From Mesaphorura yosii (taxonomy: Eukaryota > Arthropoda > Collembola > Poduromorpha > Tullbergiidae), in NCBI GenBank assembly GCA_009869945.1, contig WIXG01000090.1, positions 180,002-244,001 on the forward strand: a stretch of 64,000 nucleotides of DNA, written 5' to 3'. The position numbers and the translations under genes are program-made. This document shows positions 38,801 through 50,691 of the stretch, piece after piece. Under the pieces are notes generated by a model that was given only the letters and a program-made list of their open reading frames with translations, was not told where the DNA came from and did not search any database. Numbering within the stretch: position 1 is the first letter of the stretch; every line of letters begins with the position of its first letter.

Positions 38801-41800
38801 CTCCCTGCACTCCATTTATAAGTTGTAAGCCGCTTCTGTGTAGATCCGAAATTTGTCTAACCAACTACAAGAAAATATTATTGATGAAATACTGTGAAAT
38901 ACTGGCTATTATCAACTTGCAAAAACTTCTTGCAAACTTTCATTCTTTCAAGCCCAAGGAATTTGACAATGCTTACGAGTGTCGAATTCTGTGCAGAGGG
39001 CTTGAAGAAGAAAACACCAGGGACTTCTGGAACATTCTCGAAAGTAGACAAGATAATATTTTGGAAGCGTTTGTGAATGAATTTATGGTCCGCATTCGGT
39101 CGTGTGCATCCAGAAGCGTGCCTGCTTGCTGATTTCCCCTCTGGCTGAATTTGCTCAGTTCCTTCGTTACACACAGACTTTGAATGGCAACATATTGCCT
39201 GAAAGATCCAAGTAACAAATCTGTGTTTAAATTCTGGAGGTTTCACAAATTGGGATCGGTTACCTGTATAAATTCGGTTAAATCAGTGACCACTTTGGTG
39301 TCTCTGCAAAGTTTCAATGCGAGTTCCACATCTCCACGATAAATGTATTGACTAGATTGAAGGCTTTGAAACATCCCGTGAACAAATGATTTGATAAACT
39401 CTTCTTGCAGGAATCTGCATTGCTTTTGCATGGCCTCGACGTCACCTGTGGAAACACATAACAATTGATACAGGCCAGAAATCCGTGTAGTATAAATGAG
39501 GTAACATACCAGGAAGAAACTCAGAATCGTCTGATTTCGGCTCAGGACTTCTGCGTTTGCTTGGAGAACCGTATGTAGTTTTTGCTTCATCACTTTCGAA
39601 ATCGCCAGATCCCTCCAAGCTAATATCATCTTGGCAGCTTGTGTATCTGTAGTCGATGAATTTGTCCCCGGCTGTCGAATTGCTTCGGAAAATTATATGA
39701 TCGGTGAGAGTTGCCAGAGAGCAATCATATATGAACATGGGCACTCCAAGAGAGCCGTATTGCGTTTTCACATCTTCAAAGTGCAGTTTCTTTTCACTAG
39801 TTTTCTCCTCAAGAGACGACCCACTGGCATTGTTGGTGTGCATCGGACTACTCTCTGTCGCCAGAGTCGTGACGCTGCCGTCCCCGGAAGCTGTCTTTCC
39901 CCTTCCCAGTTGTGATGCTCTGAAAGGCCTGTCAGCAGAATTAGTTCTAATGCGAAAGATGTTGTCGATAGAAGTCTTTCTTGTCAAAGCTTTTTTAGAT
40001 GCTGGTCCGGACTCTCCTCCTGACTTTACTCGGATTCGCTTTCGACCAAGTGAAGATTCGGAGCTGGTGGGATATTCTTGTGTTAAAACAATGCCTTCAA
40101 ACGGATTTATGAAGACAGAATCTGAGCGTGGTTCTTGAGAAATGCATTTCAGAGACGCTCTGACGCAACAAAGCTCCTCTTCCATCGCTTCCTCTGAAGG
40201 CAGCTGTGAAATATATTTCGCCGGGTCCGGAGCGTCATTGGTGAGCGTAATCATCTTCAAGTCGTTGAAGGTTGCAGGCAGAAAAGTCAGGAGAACATGA
40301 CTTTCACTAATGCCTTTGACGAAGCATTTCCATTTTGGTAAGGTCTTTATTTTACCTAAACCGACAAGCAATTGCGTCATTTATATATTAGCTTGAAACT
40401 TTCGTATTTGAGAGTTATTTCAAGCTCTGTCTTACTGCCTTTAGGAGAAGTGTCCAATGGCTTCCAATTCCGGTTACGAATATATTCATGGATCGCTCTA
40501 CTTTCGTGGGGCGCAAGCAAAACTTCTCGATGGTTTGTTTTCTCGAGCATTGCGCATATTTCAGCGTAAAGGAGCATGTTTGAATGGTCATACAATTCTG
40601 AGGACTCTTCGCCTTTCGAAATTGTCAGAGAAAGAACTGAAAGAAGCAGAAGGGAACATGATAGGCCAAGCTCGAGAATGTAAGACAGACATGACAGACA
40701 TCGGTGCATTGATTCGTGATAAAATGAGCTTGTATGTTTAACATACAAAAGGCCTTAAAGCAAGTTGACAGAAGCAATCGTTCAGAACTTCACCCAGCTT
40801 CAGAAAGTTTTATATTCTATTCCACTCAGCCAATGTGAGCGGTGCCTTGCAGGAGAGAATTCAATGCACAAATTGCACTTACTTTGGTTAAAAGACGAAA
40901 ACAGAACTTCCACCTGTTGACTTTTCGGCAATATTCTAGTCAAATCGAACGAGAATGGGATGTATTGAACGTTGTCTTCGGTGCTGATGATTGATGGTGG
41001 TCGTTTCAGTTCCCTGTAAGTAAAAGCAAAGCACAACAAGTTCGATGAGTGTAGTGCGTGCCCATAGCAAAAACGAAGACTCAGCGTTTTGATGTCCTTA
41101 TACCTCTCTGGCACTTCAGTTGGCGACGGCACTTTAGAATTTTGGCACATTAGGCTTAAATGCTCGAACGTCACAAGGGCGCTAATGCTCTCCAGGTCGA
41201 TTTCGAACACCTATAAAATCAACAAAAAATATGGCTTCACCGTATCAAGGTGGCACCAAATGTGACAACAGCCAGTCTCATTATGCCTCGAGTAGTCCGC
41301 TCAGTCAGACACATACATTTTAATGGTGGCCTCACACCTCAAATATGAGTTTGGCATTATTGGCAGGCATAAGCCAATGCTAGCAAACTGGACTCCGATT
41401 TCGGAGAAGCAACGCAAAAATCTGAAGACATTTTTTGCAATTAGTACTGCATTCGCTCCCATTGTCTGTGTTAGCCAATGACACAGAAATGACAACCGCA
41501 TGCTACTTTGATAAACCTGGGCAAATAACGCAGCGGCCATTCCAGTCATTTCTAATAAGGAATCTTTTTTATTTGAATCCCGGCCAAACTCAACTTCAGA
41601 GCGCCGAACTTCAGATGACGAGATTTTTTCAGAAGCCGTGCTATGCACGAGAGTACGAATTTCCTCGTGTGGTATACGAAAAATTGAAAATCTCGACGCG
41701 GTGCAACGAATAAAAGGCAACGCAGGGACAATAAGCGCCGTTGCTCATAATAATGACATGATACAAATGCAGTCTCGTAAAAGTCTTGAACAAACTTCGA

Positions 41801-44800
41801 ACCGGAGAGATAAGGTGAAGTATATTTTATTGCATTGTGAATAAAGCACACAGTTAGAAATTGTGCCCGTTCGGGTGACGTGTATGAAAAATGACATGTG
41901 AACTGATAAAACAAAATGGGCCTATCTCCTTTGCACTAGCTAGCCATTACTTACTATGTTTACTACAGCGGCCGCAGTCCGCGCAATACAGACCTATTAA
42001 CAAGTACGCAAATAACATGCAGTGTCAACCCATCAGATTGCTCAGTCCGGCAAGAGCCGCCATATTGCCGCAAGATTCTATCCAACTAAGGCTTGAGGAA
42101 CGCACTATTGCGGCAATTTAATGTAAATATTCACAGGAATTATAATTTGGCAAGTACAAGTATTTATCATGGCATTGAGTCCATGCCCGCCAGGTGCTGA
42201 AATCGGAACCGCATGCGCCCTTCTGATGAATTGAGGTGGCTGAAATAAGTTGGAGAAGTTGAATCTCACTTTAAAATCAAAGTGACAAGACTACTCCTCC
42301 ACTTAGCCCATAAACCACTCTTTTCCTCCTCGCCTTGCCTGCCCCGTCTCCTTGCAAGCTCCCAGGTCGTGTCCAGGTTGTGTAGTGACCGTCATCCGTG
42401 AGCTGGAAGAGTTAGATCTGACACAAAAAGTCAACCGTGCCTAAATCTCCACTTCCAACTCACTGTGAGGGACCGACCGCAGTTTCTCGTGAATTGCTCA
42501 ATGAATGTGAAAAATTTCTGAGCTCCTCTTTCTGAGAACTTCACGAGTACGAGCTCGGCACGCTTCAACTGTTCAAACTTTGAGGACTGACGCTATCCCC
42601 TTAACCAATATCCCGAATGTGACGACGAGAATTCGAAATGGTGAGATTTATATGCTCAAGTTGCGGACAAAGTACACATATTACAAATGTGTGCTGTGTC
42701 GACTGAAACACCCGTGTAGTCTCTCCGATAAGACAAGATAACAATTATTGGAGACTCGATAAATAAACCTATGCCGTGTTGTGTGTACCTTCGTCGTCGA
42801 GTCAGCCAACTCAAAATCACTGAAACATTGCGAGTGTGACTCGTTTCTTTTACAAGAGCAAACCAGGTATCATGACTCTATAGGTGTAAAATACTCAACC
42901 AAATTTGATAACCCATGTTTTCTAATCCGGCTTCAATTCAGCCGATTGAACATGTGATTCCAGTCCTAGCACCTAACGGTGTCAGTTCCTTCTTTCGCCA
43001 TACACACGGCGTGCCGTGTAAGCACCCGACAAAATAAAATGGCATGGTACCAAACATGCTAACTTGCCACGCATTAGCACTATTGTTGTAGCATTCTGCC
43101 ATGCACAAGGCTGTGAAACAAGAAAATGAATGAGAATTACTGAGATTTCTTGGGCTCACGTTGACGACGCTCGTCTACATCCCAATTCGCAACACGATGA
43201 ATCAAAATTAAACTCAGCAAATACGGAAATCCTTTTCCGTTTTGAATTGGAGGAACAGGAATCGGAACTTGAGTGTCGTACGTCGTACAATGAGACTGCA
43301 CATCTTTTTCGCGTAAAAGAAATGGACATCCTCATCTTAATACCCTTTGGGCATTCCATACAAAAAGGTCATGTGCGGGTCAAGGGGTCCGACACTAGCG
43401 AGTAATTCCCTAGTTCACTCGAGTATTACAGAGTGCATACAACGATTTACTTGCAAGTCATGCGGAAATTCCGTCATAAACATTTCTCGTACAATTCATT
43501 AAATACTCTTACCCAAAGTTTAGGCCTAATTAGGACATCATCATGCATTTGATTACGAAATTAGCTCAGGCTCACCATCAAACCGATTCCATTTAGCAAA
43601 AGCTAAAGTGTTTAATCGGAAGGTGTCAGAATTCCTCCGTGCTTATCATAATGTGGAAATGGGTCACATTTCACTGCAGATAATTGTCAGCAGCATCATG
43701 AACTGTTATTTCAAAACAAGATAAACTGACTGGGGATTTGTTCTTTGATAGGACCACGGTGGTTTATTTGCAAATGGCTCTTCAAACAGAATTATCTAGA
43801 GTACGATGATCCATTCAAAACTGAAAACTAATAAATCGACAGTGCCAGACACTTTTTATCTCAAAATTGAACGTGAACACAACCGCACTGAGCCGTGCAT
43901 GGAGAAATGGGTTGCCAAATACTTTGGGAATTTTTGGTTGCTGCAACCACTTTGCAACTTCCATTGTTTTGTTATACTCAGGTAACTCGTTTTGAAAATA
44001 ACACAGCTTCTCATTCATTCGCATTCTTATAAATCCAACCAACATTCTTGATAAGAACGATTAGCTGATAGATTGAGGTCATTCATTAAATAAACCTCGA
44101 CCACTGTGTACACACTTGTCTTTGTCGCCAGCAGAATGCGAATTTCACTCCAGAATAACATGAATAAACACACACAGAGGAGAGTAAAGAGAAATGAAAC
44201 CTGTTCCCTCCTCTTTTGAATCGACGCACATTGCAAAAATGCCTTAATTTGTCATCTGCATTCATTTCTATAAAAGTATAAGCCGAGTCTTACCTTATCA
44301 TGGACTTCAGAGTAGTTTAGGCCATCGAACTCATCTCCATCGACGACTTTGCCACTTTGAGGTTCCACCCAACATTCACAAACTAAGTAAAGCTCAGTCT
44401 CTTCGCCAGGCTTCTCCGGCTCTTCTTCTCCATCGACACTGGAAACGAATTCACAATACGAATAAGATAGGCCTTTGGTTTTCGGAAACCATTACTAACC
44501 AGTAGAGCGTAGTTATGGGTGGAAACATCACATATTGAAGGACACAAGGCGAGGCACAAGGCTCAACGTTGGAGATATTTTGAGACATTTCTAACTGCAA
44601 TAACAAAACAGATACTGTTCGATTAATACTGTTTGACCTCCAACAATTTTAATGAATACCCTTTTGTACCTTCATTTCAAGTTCCTTGACCATGTTAATA
44701 ATGCCAGATGAAGAAAATGCGAATCGGAGGCCTTCCTGTAGGCGCAGTCTAACAAAAACGGCAACACAATTGTTAAATACATTCGGGTTTCCCACTTACT

Positions 44801-47800
44801 GAATGCTATTAGTCACATCGTACTTGGTGATAGTAGAAAGAATTCGAGCTGCGCATTCCATACTGAGCGGGCACATAGGAGTGCTCTGCACACACCAAAT
44901 CCATCTCCTATGTGTCAAGTATCTTGCGACGGTGTTGAACATTTCGGGACCCATTTTAATGTTGGAACCCCATGTGCTGGAGTAAGTCGGACGAAATCCA
45001 AATGTTGACTCGACACCAGTGGATCGCTTGCTATTGGGCCAACTGTTGTATGATTGTTGTGGTAAAAGAGCTTGAAAGAAATTCGTTGGAATTCTTTCGT
45101 ATCTGCAAAACCCAAGCACGAATAAAATGCTAATACGCGTTGATGCTTATACAGATTTGTACGAGATCAGTCTTTGCGCATTGCCAGCTTACCTTATTAA
45201 GATCTTTTCAACCGGTTTCTTCAGAAGAATGCAGCAGGGCAAATCTGACCATGTTCTCTTAAAAGGTATCTTAGGAGAGGTGTCAGAATCGGAAGCGACA
45301 GCGGTGGCAACTGTATTTATCTTGTAAATCCTCCATCGTGGCGGTTCATTCAATCTTTGCGGAAATGTTAAACCGGAAATTTTTCGAACAAGATGCTGGA
45401 CTACAGAATTTCGCAAGTGCCCTGGTGTCCCCACTAAAAAGGCCAGTCGCAGGACTAGGCAAGGTGGCTTCGTTGTTGTCCGAATTAGGCAAAACGAAAA
45501 TGGTGGTGCAGGATGTGGCTGACTATTGTAGAAAATGACCGAACTAAAATTAAGACTTCAGAATTTAGTTTGCGACGGAAAAAAACTTACTGGTACATCA
45601 GCTTAATGTAAGAGTGATTTTCTACCAGCACAAACGAACTCCAGTCTTTAAGCATCGTGCTTAATGCCATCATTGTTTGTCGACATTGAATGACGTGATA
45701 TCTGCCGCTTGAAAACGGTATGTGCAAGTGTCTAAAAAAGTAACATTAGAATTGAATAGTTTTTACTTTTTCATAATACTTAGTGACATATTCTTACTTT
45801 GGAAAGGGGTGATCATGTTCCAACAAGATTCCCACTCTGTGAGTATGCATCCATTTCTGCCATATGTTTGTATCCAACAAAGAAACGGGTTTCCAGAACT
45901 GAGCAAATTGTGGGTATCCAAAGTCGCTAAAAATACGACTTTCTCAATGACTTTGTTCTAATTAAACGAAGACCATCAAAGTACATAAAATACCTAGATT
46001 GAAGAACAGGTGACGAAGTATTTGAAGAAATACAAAACAAGGGTACGCCATTTCGTAAGCTGTCCGGAATGTTATAATAAATCGGTGAGGTACAGAAAGA
46101 GTTGAAGTGAACCAGCAACTTGTCGGATTTAGATAAATTCTTTTGAAATCCCCAAAACCTGCTGACCATCAGCTGTCGATAATACGAATGAAATGGCTTC
46201 TTTGCAAGGCAAGTTACATCATGGAGAAAATCGTAGGGTCCTTCAATTGATACGACACAGGTAACTTTTTGCTGTGGAGGCCATTGCGTTATCAAAATGT
46301 ACTCAACAAAAATTAGAAATTTCCAAGACAGAGTTAGTTTAATCTGAATTGTGTCACTCAAGCAATTCACTTCCTGTGGGAAAGGAATATCAGTATTTCA
46401 ATTCGACATGTCTACAAAAATACACTCGGGATCCCACCTTAATAGTGAATCCCTCACGAAGGCGACAGGAGAGCACCTTCAAGTAGTCCACTGCCAACGC
46501 TGTTTCATACTGTTGCTTTTTTACTATTGGCATATCGCGTATACTGAAGAAACATTTGTTCCTGAATATTCAACATATGAGGGCTGAGTATGGAATTGCC
46601 GTATTGCGAGGCAATGTCAACATAATTCATGTTGTCCTGCTCACCTAACTGACCATACACCAGGCCGTGTTGCTGGGTTGAATGGGTTAGGTGCTCCATT
46701 ATTAATACGGCTTTGAAATTTCCAGAATAGAAGGGCCTCGTGATATGAATTCATCTCGAAATTGGGGTTTTCCTGCACCAGTACCCAATCAGCAAATGTT
46801 AAGTTATGTTCAATTATTTAAGGTCATACTACTCGGAGTTACCATGCTGGGGACTGAAGTCAAGAAAGCACCGCATGTCGCGTTTGCTATGAACTTCATA
46901 AAATCTGTGTAAGGCAGAACACCATAGCAAACGTGAGGGTGAAATGGGCTGGACAGCTGAATGAATGAGCACGAAATAGTGTTATAACGTAGCTGAGAAA
47001 GCACCATATCTAAGTATGCTCCGTCTGGAACGCTAATGGCACCATCCGTAATAACGATAAGCCCTACAAGTTCATCACAAAATGCGAGGGTGGAGACTTC
47101 CAATGGTGTTTTGCTTTAAGCTACGTACCGGCAGTGGAGTTTTCGGGAAGGAGCCCTAAGGCAATAACTGCATGACGGAACAAGTCGACAAGAGCAAAGT
47201 CCGGGCTCATTGAAATTGAGGCAGTATTCAAGGCTTCGCCGTCCCCGCCATCGTTCCGCAACTTTGGTACGGGAGCCTACAGAATAGTTCATTTTGGTGA
47301 GCAAATACTTGAGCAGAAAATTTGGATGTTAATTATACGCTACCTGCTGGACAGCTTGAACTTTGTCTGACGACGTGGAAATTTTCACCACCTTTGTTTC
47401 TAACAGCTGGAGTTTTGCAAATGCGGTTTGTAAGATTTCCGTGCATGTAGGCTCGTTCAGAACTACTCCTTGAACTAAAATCTGTAAAAAAAAAATGAAA
47501 ACAATTATAAATATTCATCCATCTCCATCCCACTAAAAGCGCATGCTGGTGCAATTATCCGGTAAACTGACGTACCTGTTCAACATTTAGGGCCAGAAAT
47601 GACGAATGTGCAATTATTGTCACATAAATTTTTGGACGGAACAAAAATTTGCTGCCTGGGACATAGAACTGAAAGCAAAGTACGAAATTCTAAGTATTTA
47701 AACCTTGAATTACCCAGCATTCTCCGAAATAAAATGTTACCGGTTTCGCCAGAGACACCATACTGTTTCTCAGTGCGTCGAATATTCCATCAAACATCAC

Positions 47801-48383
47801 AGAACTGGTTTGAACATCCTAACATCACAAACGTAATTTCCTTCGGTAATCTATGCGTCTGCAAGACTAGACTTCAATGTATAAATCCGGAAAACTTACG
47901 ACTGAGGCAACGGATGGGCTAATATCAATGCAGTACACAAATCTGTACTTTTTTGAGATGACTGATACGATTGTATCCGAACATATTCGATATCTAAAGA
48001 ACGGAGAAATACATCGTGAAACGTCATGGATGGAGGCAAGTCCAAGATCAGCTGTCGAGTCAATCACCTGAACATATGGCTGGTGTCGCAGTTCCAATTT
48101 GACGGTGGTCTCTTTGGTATAATGGAAATGACATCAAACTCTTTGTCAGTCTCCTCCTACAAAGGCAAGAATTTGGTAAGGAAAATCTTGTAACCTAGGA
48201 AGGAAGTAAGGTTGAGACGTTTACGGGTTGAATGGATTCTGGAATTGTGACGAATGTGTTTAGGCGTGTGAAGAACCATTCTGCTCTCCGAGTTCTGGAA
48301 ATGCGGTACTGCTTATTCATTAAAAGGAAAACCTGTCCAGCATCCAGATCAGCTTCTAAAGGCGCTGGTTCGTTGTCGCCCAT
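29863..48383 (-). CDS. SZT2: SZT2, giant KICSTOR complex subunit
   Basis: Very large multi-exon gene spanning 18.5 kb. The start (48383) reads MGDNEPAPLEADLDAGQVFL and continues MNKQYRISRTRRAEWFFTRL, matching the recalled SZT2 N-terminus. Later N-terminal blocks are KKYRFVYCIDISPSVASV (47899-47994), KIYVTIIAHSSFLALN (47578-47665), and GLIVITDGAISVPDGAYLD with the surrounding block (46835-47085). Middle blocks include VECWVEPQ-type sequence (44296-44440), VFEIDLESISALVTFEHL (about 41150-41210) and GVPMFIYDCSLATLTDHI (about 39700). The tail includes SEMDPRLFILLRQPISFYQV (30300-30360) and ends LIESVINMCCYCAWGNLA before the TGA at 29863-29865. SZT2 scaffolds KICSTOR (with KPTN, ITFG2 and C12orf66), which holds GATOR1 at lysosomes so amino-acid or glucose shortage inhibits mTORC1. 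Not all exon borders were fixed; an in-frame break cannot be excluded. It starts 688 bases from ATPAF1 on the other strand. Confidence 0.88.
41211..44290 (-). other. 3-kb intron inside SZT2
   Basis: SZT2 coding content stops near 44290 (block ending NYSEVHDK before a GTAAG donor) and resumes near 41210 (VFEIDLESISALVTFEHL). All other SZT2 introns seen are about 50-150 bases, so this one is some 20 times longer. It contains short ORFs on both strands, the longest a plus-strand ORF at 43130-43405 with no recognised family. No nested gene or transposon could be supported. Confidence 0.6.
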
Positions 48384-49071
48384 CTTGTACGTAATTAATG
48401 ACGCCCTTCGGTCACTTTAAGGTAAGTTGATAGGAGCCATCGCAGATTTTCTCCGGTTCTGGTGCACACGTGAACAATGCCTAAAGTATATAAAGCTGCA
48501 GATTCATTGAGTTTGTCTCGAACACAATCTAAATGTCAGACTAGCCACCGAGTTCGTAATTTTACTCTATTTGAGGTATCTACAATGGATTATTTTTTAA
48601 TATTTATGTTGTTGTTATTGGCCTCAACCCTCAAACCTAAAACATCGTAACAAGTTCCCACTCGCTGACCACGTGCTTCGGTCAACATTCTTGCAATGTA
48701 TATGCAGAGCACAAGGTTTGAGAAGACCCAATTGTATTGGTTTGTGCTGCTTTTGAAATCAAGAACTCAGAGACTGCGAGAATTAAGCCTGCGCATGGGA
48801 CTGGTTTGTAGTTCTTAATTATTTTACTTAGTTAACTGCATTTGTCAACAATTTATTCGTCGAGATTGAATGTTCTACTTGCTGTGCCGAAGCGCCAATT
48901 TGGTAAGATTTCTCGGTAGCTGTAACGGTTTATAAAATTAGATCAATCTTATCATTGAGGTTTGATTCCCCTGGTTCACTGGTCGACGCTTTGGTGATTA
49001 ATTTCATTTGCGGTGTTTGTTTTGTCGATTCCTAGAGATCTCGCATCATTCAGCGAGAGGACTAACGAAAT
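48384..49071. promoter_or_regulatory. Divergent promoter interval SZT2 / ATPAF1
   Basis: 688 bases between two head-to-head start codons. It must carry both transcription starts unless upstream noncoding exons exist. No TATA box is obvious close to either start codon. ATPAF1 may have a 5' noncoding segment within 48960-49071. Confidence 0.55.
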
Positions 49072-50440
49072 ATGAAGCCAGTCTCGCTTGTGGCCCCTCT
49101 GATGGGCAGTATGTCACGTTCGACTGTACTGGAAAAGTTGTTGGTTTCCTTGAGACTAAGCCGATCAACTCGACTTCTATCAACGTCGAAATTTAAGAAT
49201 GCTGGCAAAGAAGACGAGCCAAACAACGGAATGGATCCAGATGGCTACAGCGTGAAGGATTTGGAGTCAAAAGAACAGAAAGCGAAATTTGATGAGTTCA
49301 AAAAGTACATGGAATCTAACACATACTATGAAAAATACAAAGCTCAGATTATTACAACTCAGAAGTAAGGCATTTTTGGACAATTCCTTTCCATTATTCT
49401 TATTCTGGAACGTGTAAAACGTCATATCTTATTTCTATTAGGGCTTCTCCGAGGGCTTTTTTGGCTATGGTTGAAAATCTTATCCCGATGAAAAAGAAGA
49501 AAGACTTTGATGAGCGACTTCGTGCGTGCAACGCCATTAGAAAGGTCAGAAACGGATTGCTTCATCCTGATTTCAGTGAAAATAACCCACAATCTTGCAG
49601 CAAATTGGAGTGATTGAGCAACAATTTTCTTTCTTATTATAGCCATTGGGTGAAATCATGAGGATGGATATGTTGATGGAACTGCCAAAGGATGACATTG
49701 TATTCGTAAGTAACGCAATTTGGTTGTTACAATTGACTTAATAAATGATTCTCTTACGCCTCTCCGTAGATTTGGCAAGAATATCACAAGAGTATTAAGT
49801 CCATTGGTGCAGCCATGTCCGGCTTGGTCAGTGACAATGTAGAAAGACTTGCCAAAAAGTATAATACTGTAAGCTTGTAGCCACAAACAACCATATGTTA
49901 ATGTGTTAAACTCAGAGACATATTTGATGATTTGATTCGCACTTCCTTTAGTTCATTCTTCCGTTGCCAAAAAATGGTGGATATGAATTTTACCTTTTGC
50001 AATATGGTGGAGAATCCTTTCATTTCACACAGCTTGTAAAGTATCACGCGTACAAAGAAAATTCACCAGTTTGTCTCACGTTAAACTTCTACAAAGATCT
50101 CAGGTCAGTTAAAGACGTGGTCCTGATCCGAGGCGAGGTCGACACTGAAACATTGGTAAACTGAAGCACATAACAAATGCGCCAAATACTTTGAATACTT
50201 TCAAAATTCACGTAATTTGATCATTTATAGACTTTGGAAGAAGCGCAACATTTGGCTGTCCAATTCAACTACTACTATGCTGAAGGCAGTGATGCAAGAC
50301 TTGATCTTCTGAAGAAATTCAATGAAAATCCTTCTGAATTTGATCATGGTACAGTCATTCGAGAGCTGAACATTCTGCTTGAAGATTATGTTAACAAGTT
50401 TCCTGCTTTAGGGCAATCCGTTAAGCAGTCAAATACTTAG
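49072..50440 (+). CDS. ATPAF1: ATP synthase F1 assembly factor 1
   Basis: Six exons: 49072-49364, 49442-49544, 49643-49705, 49770-49868, 49952-50155, 50231-50440 (972 bases, 323 aa; vertebrate ATPAF1 is similar in length). The start is MKPVSLVAPLMGS, followed by an Arg/Ser-rich, acid-free stretch (SRSTVLEKLLVSLRLSRSTR) typical of a mitochondrial presequence. The conserved ATP11 domain is recognisable in IWQEYHKSIKSI, LPLPKNGGYEFYLLQYGGES, FHFTQLVKYHAYKENSP and TLEEAQHLAVQFNYYYAEGS. The protein is a matrix chaperone (yeast Atp11p counterpart) that binds free F1 beta subunits and prevents aggregation before hexamer assembly. It is divergent from SZT2 and convergent with the activin-like gene, whose 3' end overlaps its own. 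A second, frame-shifted Met upstream at 49008 does not lead into the conserved frame. Confidence 0.92.
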
Positions 50441-50484
50441 CTTCCTATTGTACCACGTAGTAAGTATTACAAATGAGACACGCA

Positions 50485-50490
50485 TTTATT
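50485..50490 (-). terminator. Candidate poly(A) signal of the activin-like gene
   Basis: TTTATT on plus (AATAAA on minus), about 200 bases beyond the stop at 50692. It lies on the ATPAF1 side of that gene's own signal, so the two transcripts would overlap at their 3' ends. Confidence 0.45.
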
Positions 50491-50527
50491 CAATTGACTC
50501 GTTTGTTAATATTTGTCGAGTGACATT

Positions 50528-50538
50528 AATAAAATAAA
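50528..50538 (+). terminator. Poly(A) signal of ATPAF1
   Basis: Two overlapping AATAAA hexamers (50528-50533 and 50533-50538), 88 bases after the ATPAF1 stop codon. Confidence 0.6.
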
Positions 50539-50691
50539 TTGCTAAAAGTATTCTGCTTCTGTGTGTGGCTGATTATTTGATGGAATTCCAGGTTAAGGCA
50601 ACTTCAGTCAATAGAAATCAGAAAAGTGCAACATAAAATAGCATTGATGAATCTGGTCAAAAGTGACAATGAGAATTGCTTCGGTTTTGGT

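Noticed and set aside
39704-40138. 144-codon plus-strand ORF
   Set aside because: It is the antisense shadow of a large SZT2 exon that carries family motifs on the minus strand.
49008-49196. Alternative ATPAF1 start (MRCLFCRFLEISHH)
   Set aside because: That frame terminates at 49196 and does not join the conserved ATP11 domain; the Met at 49072 gives a presequence in frame.
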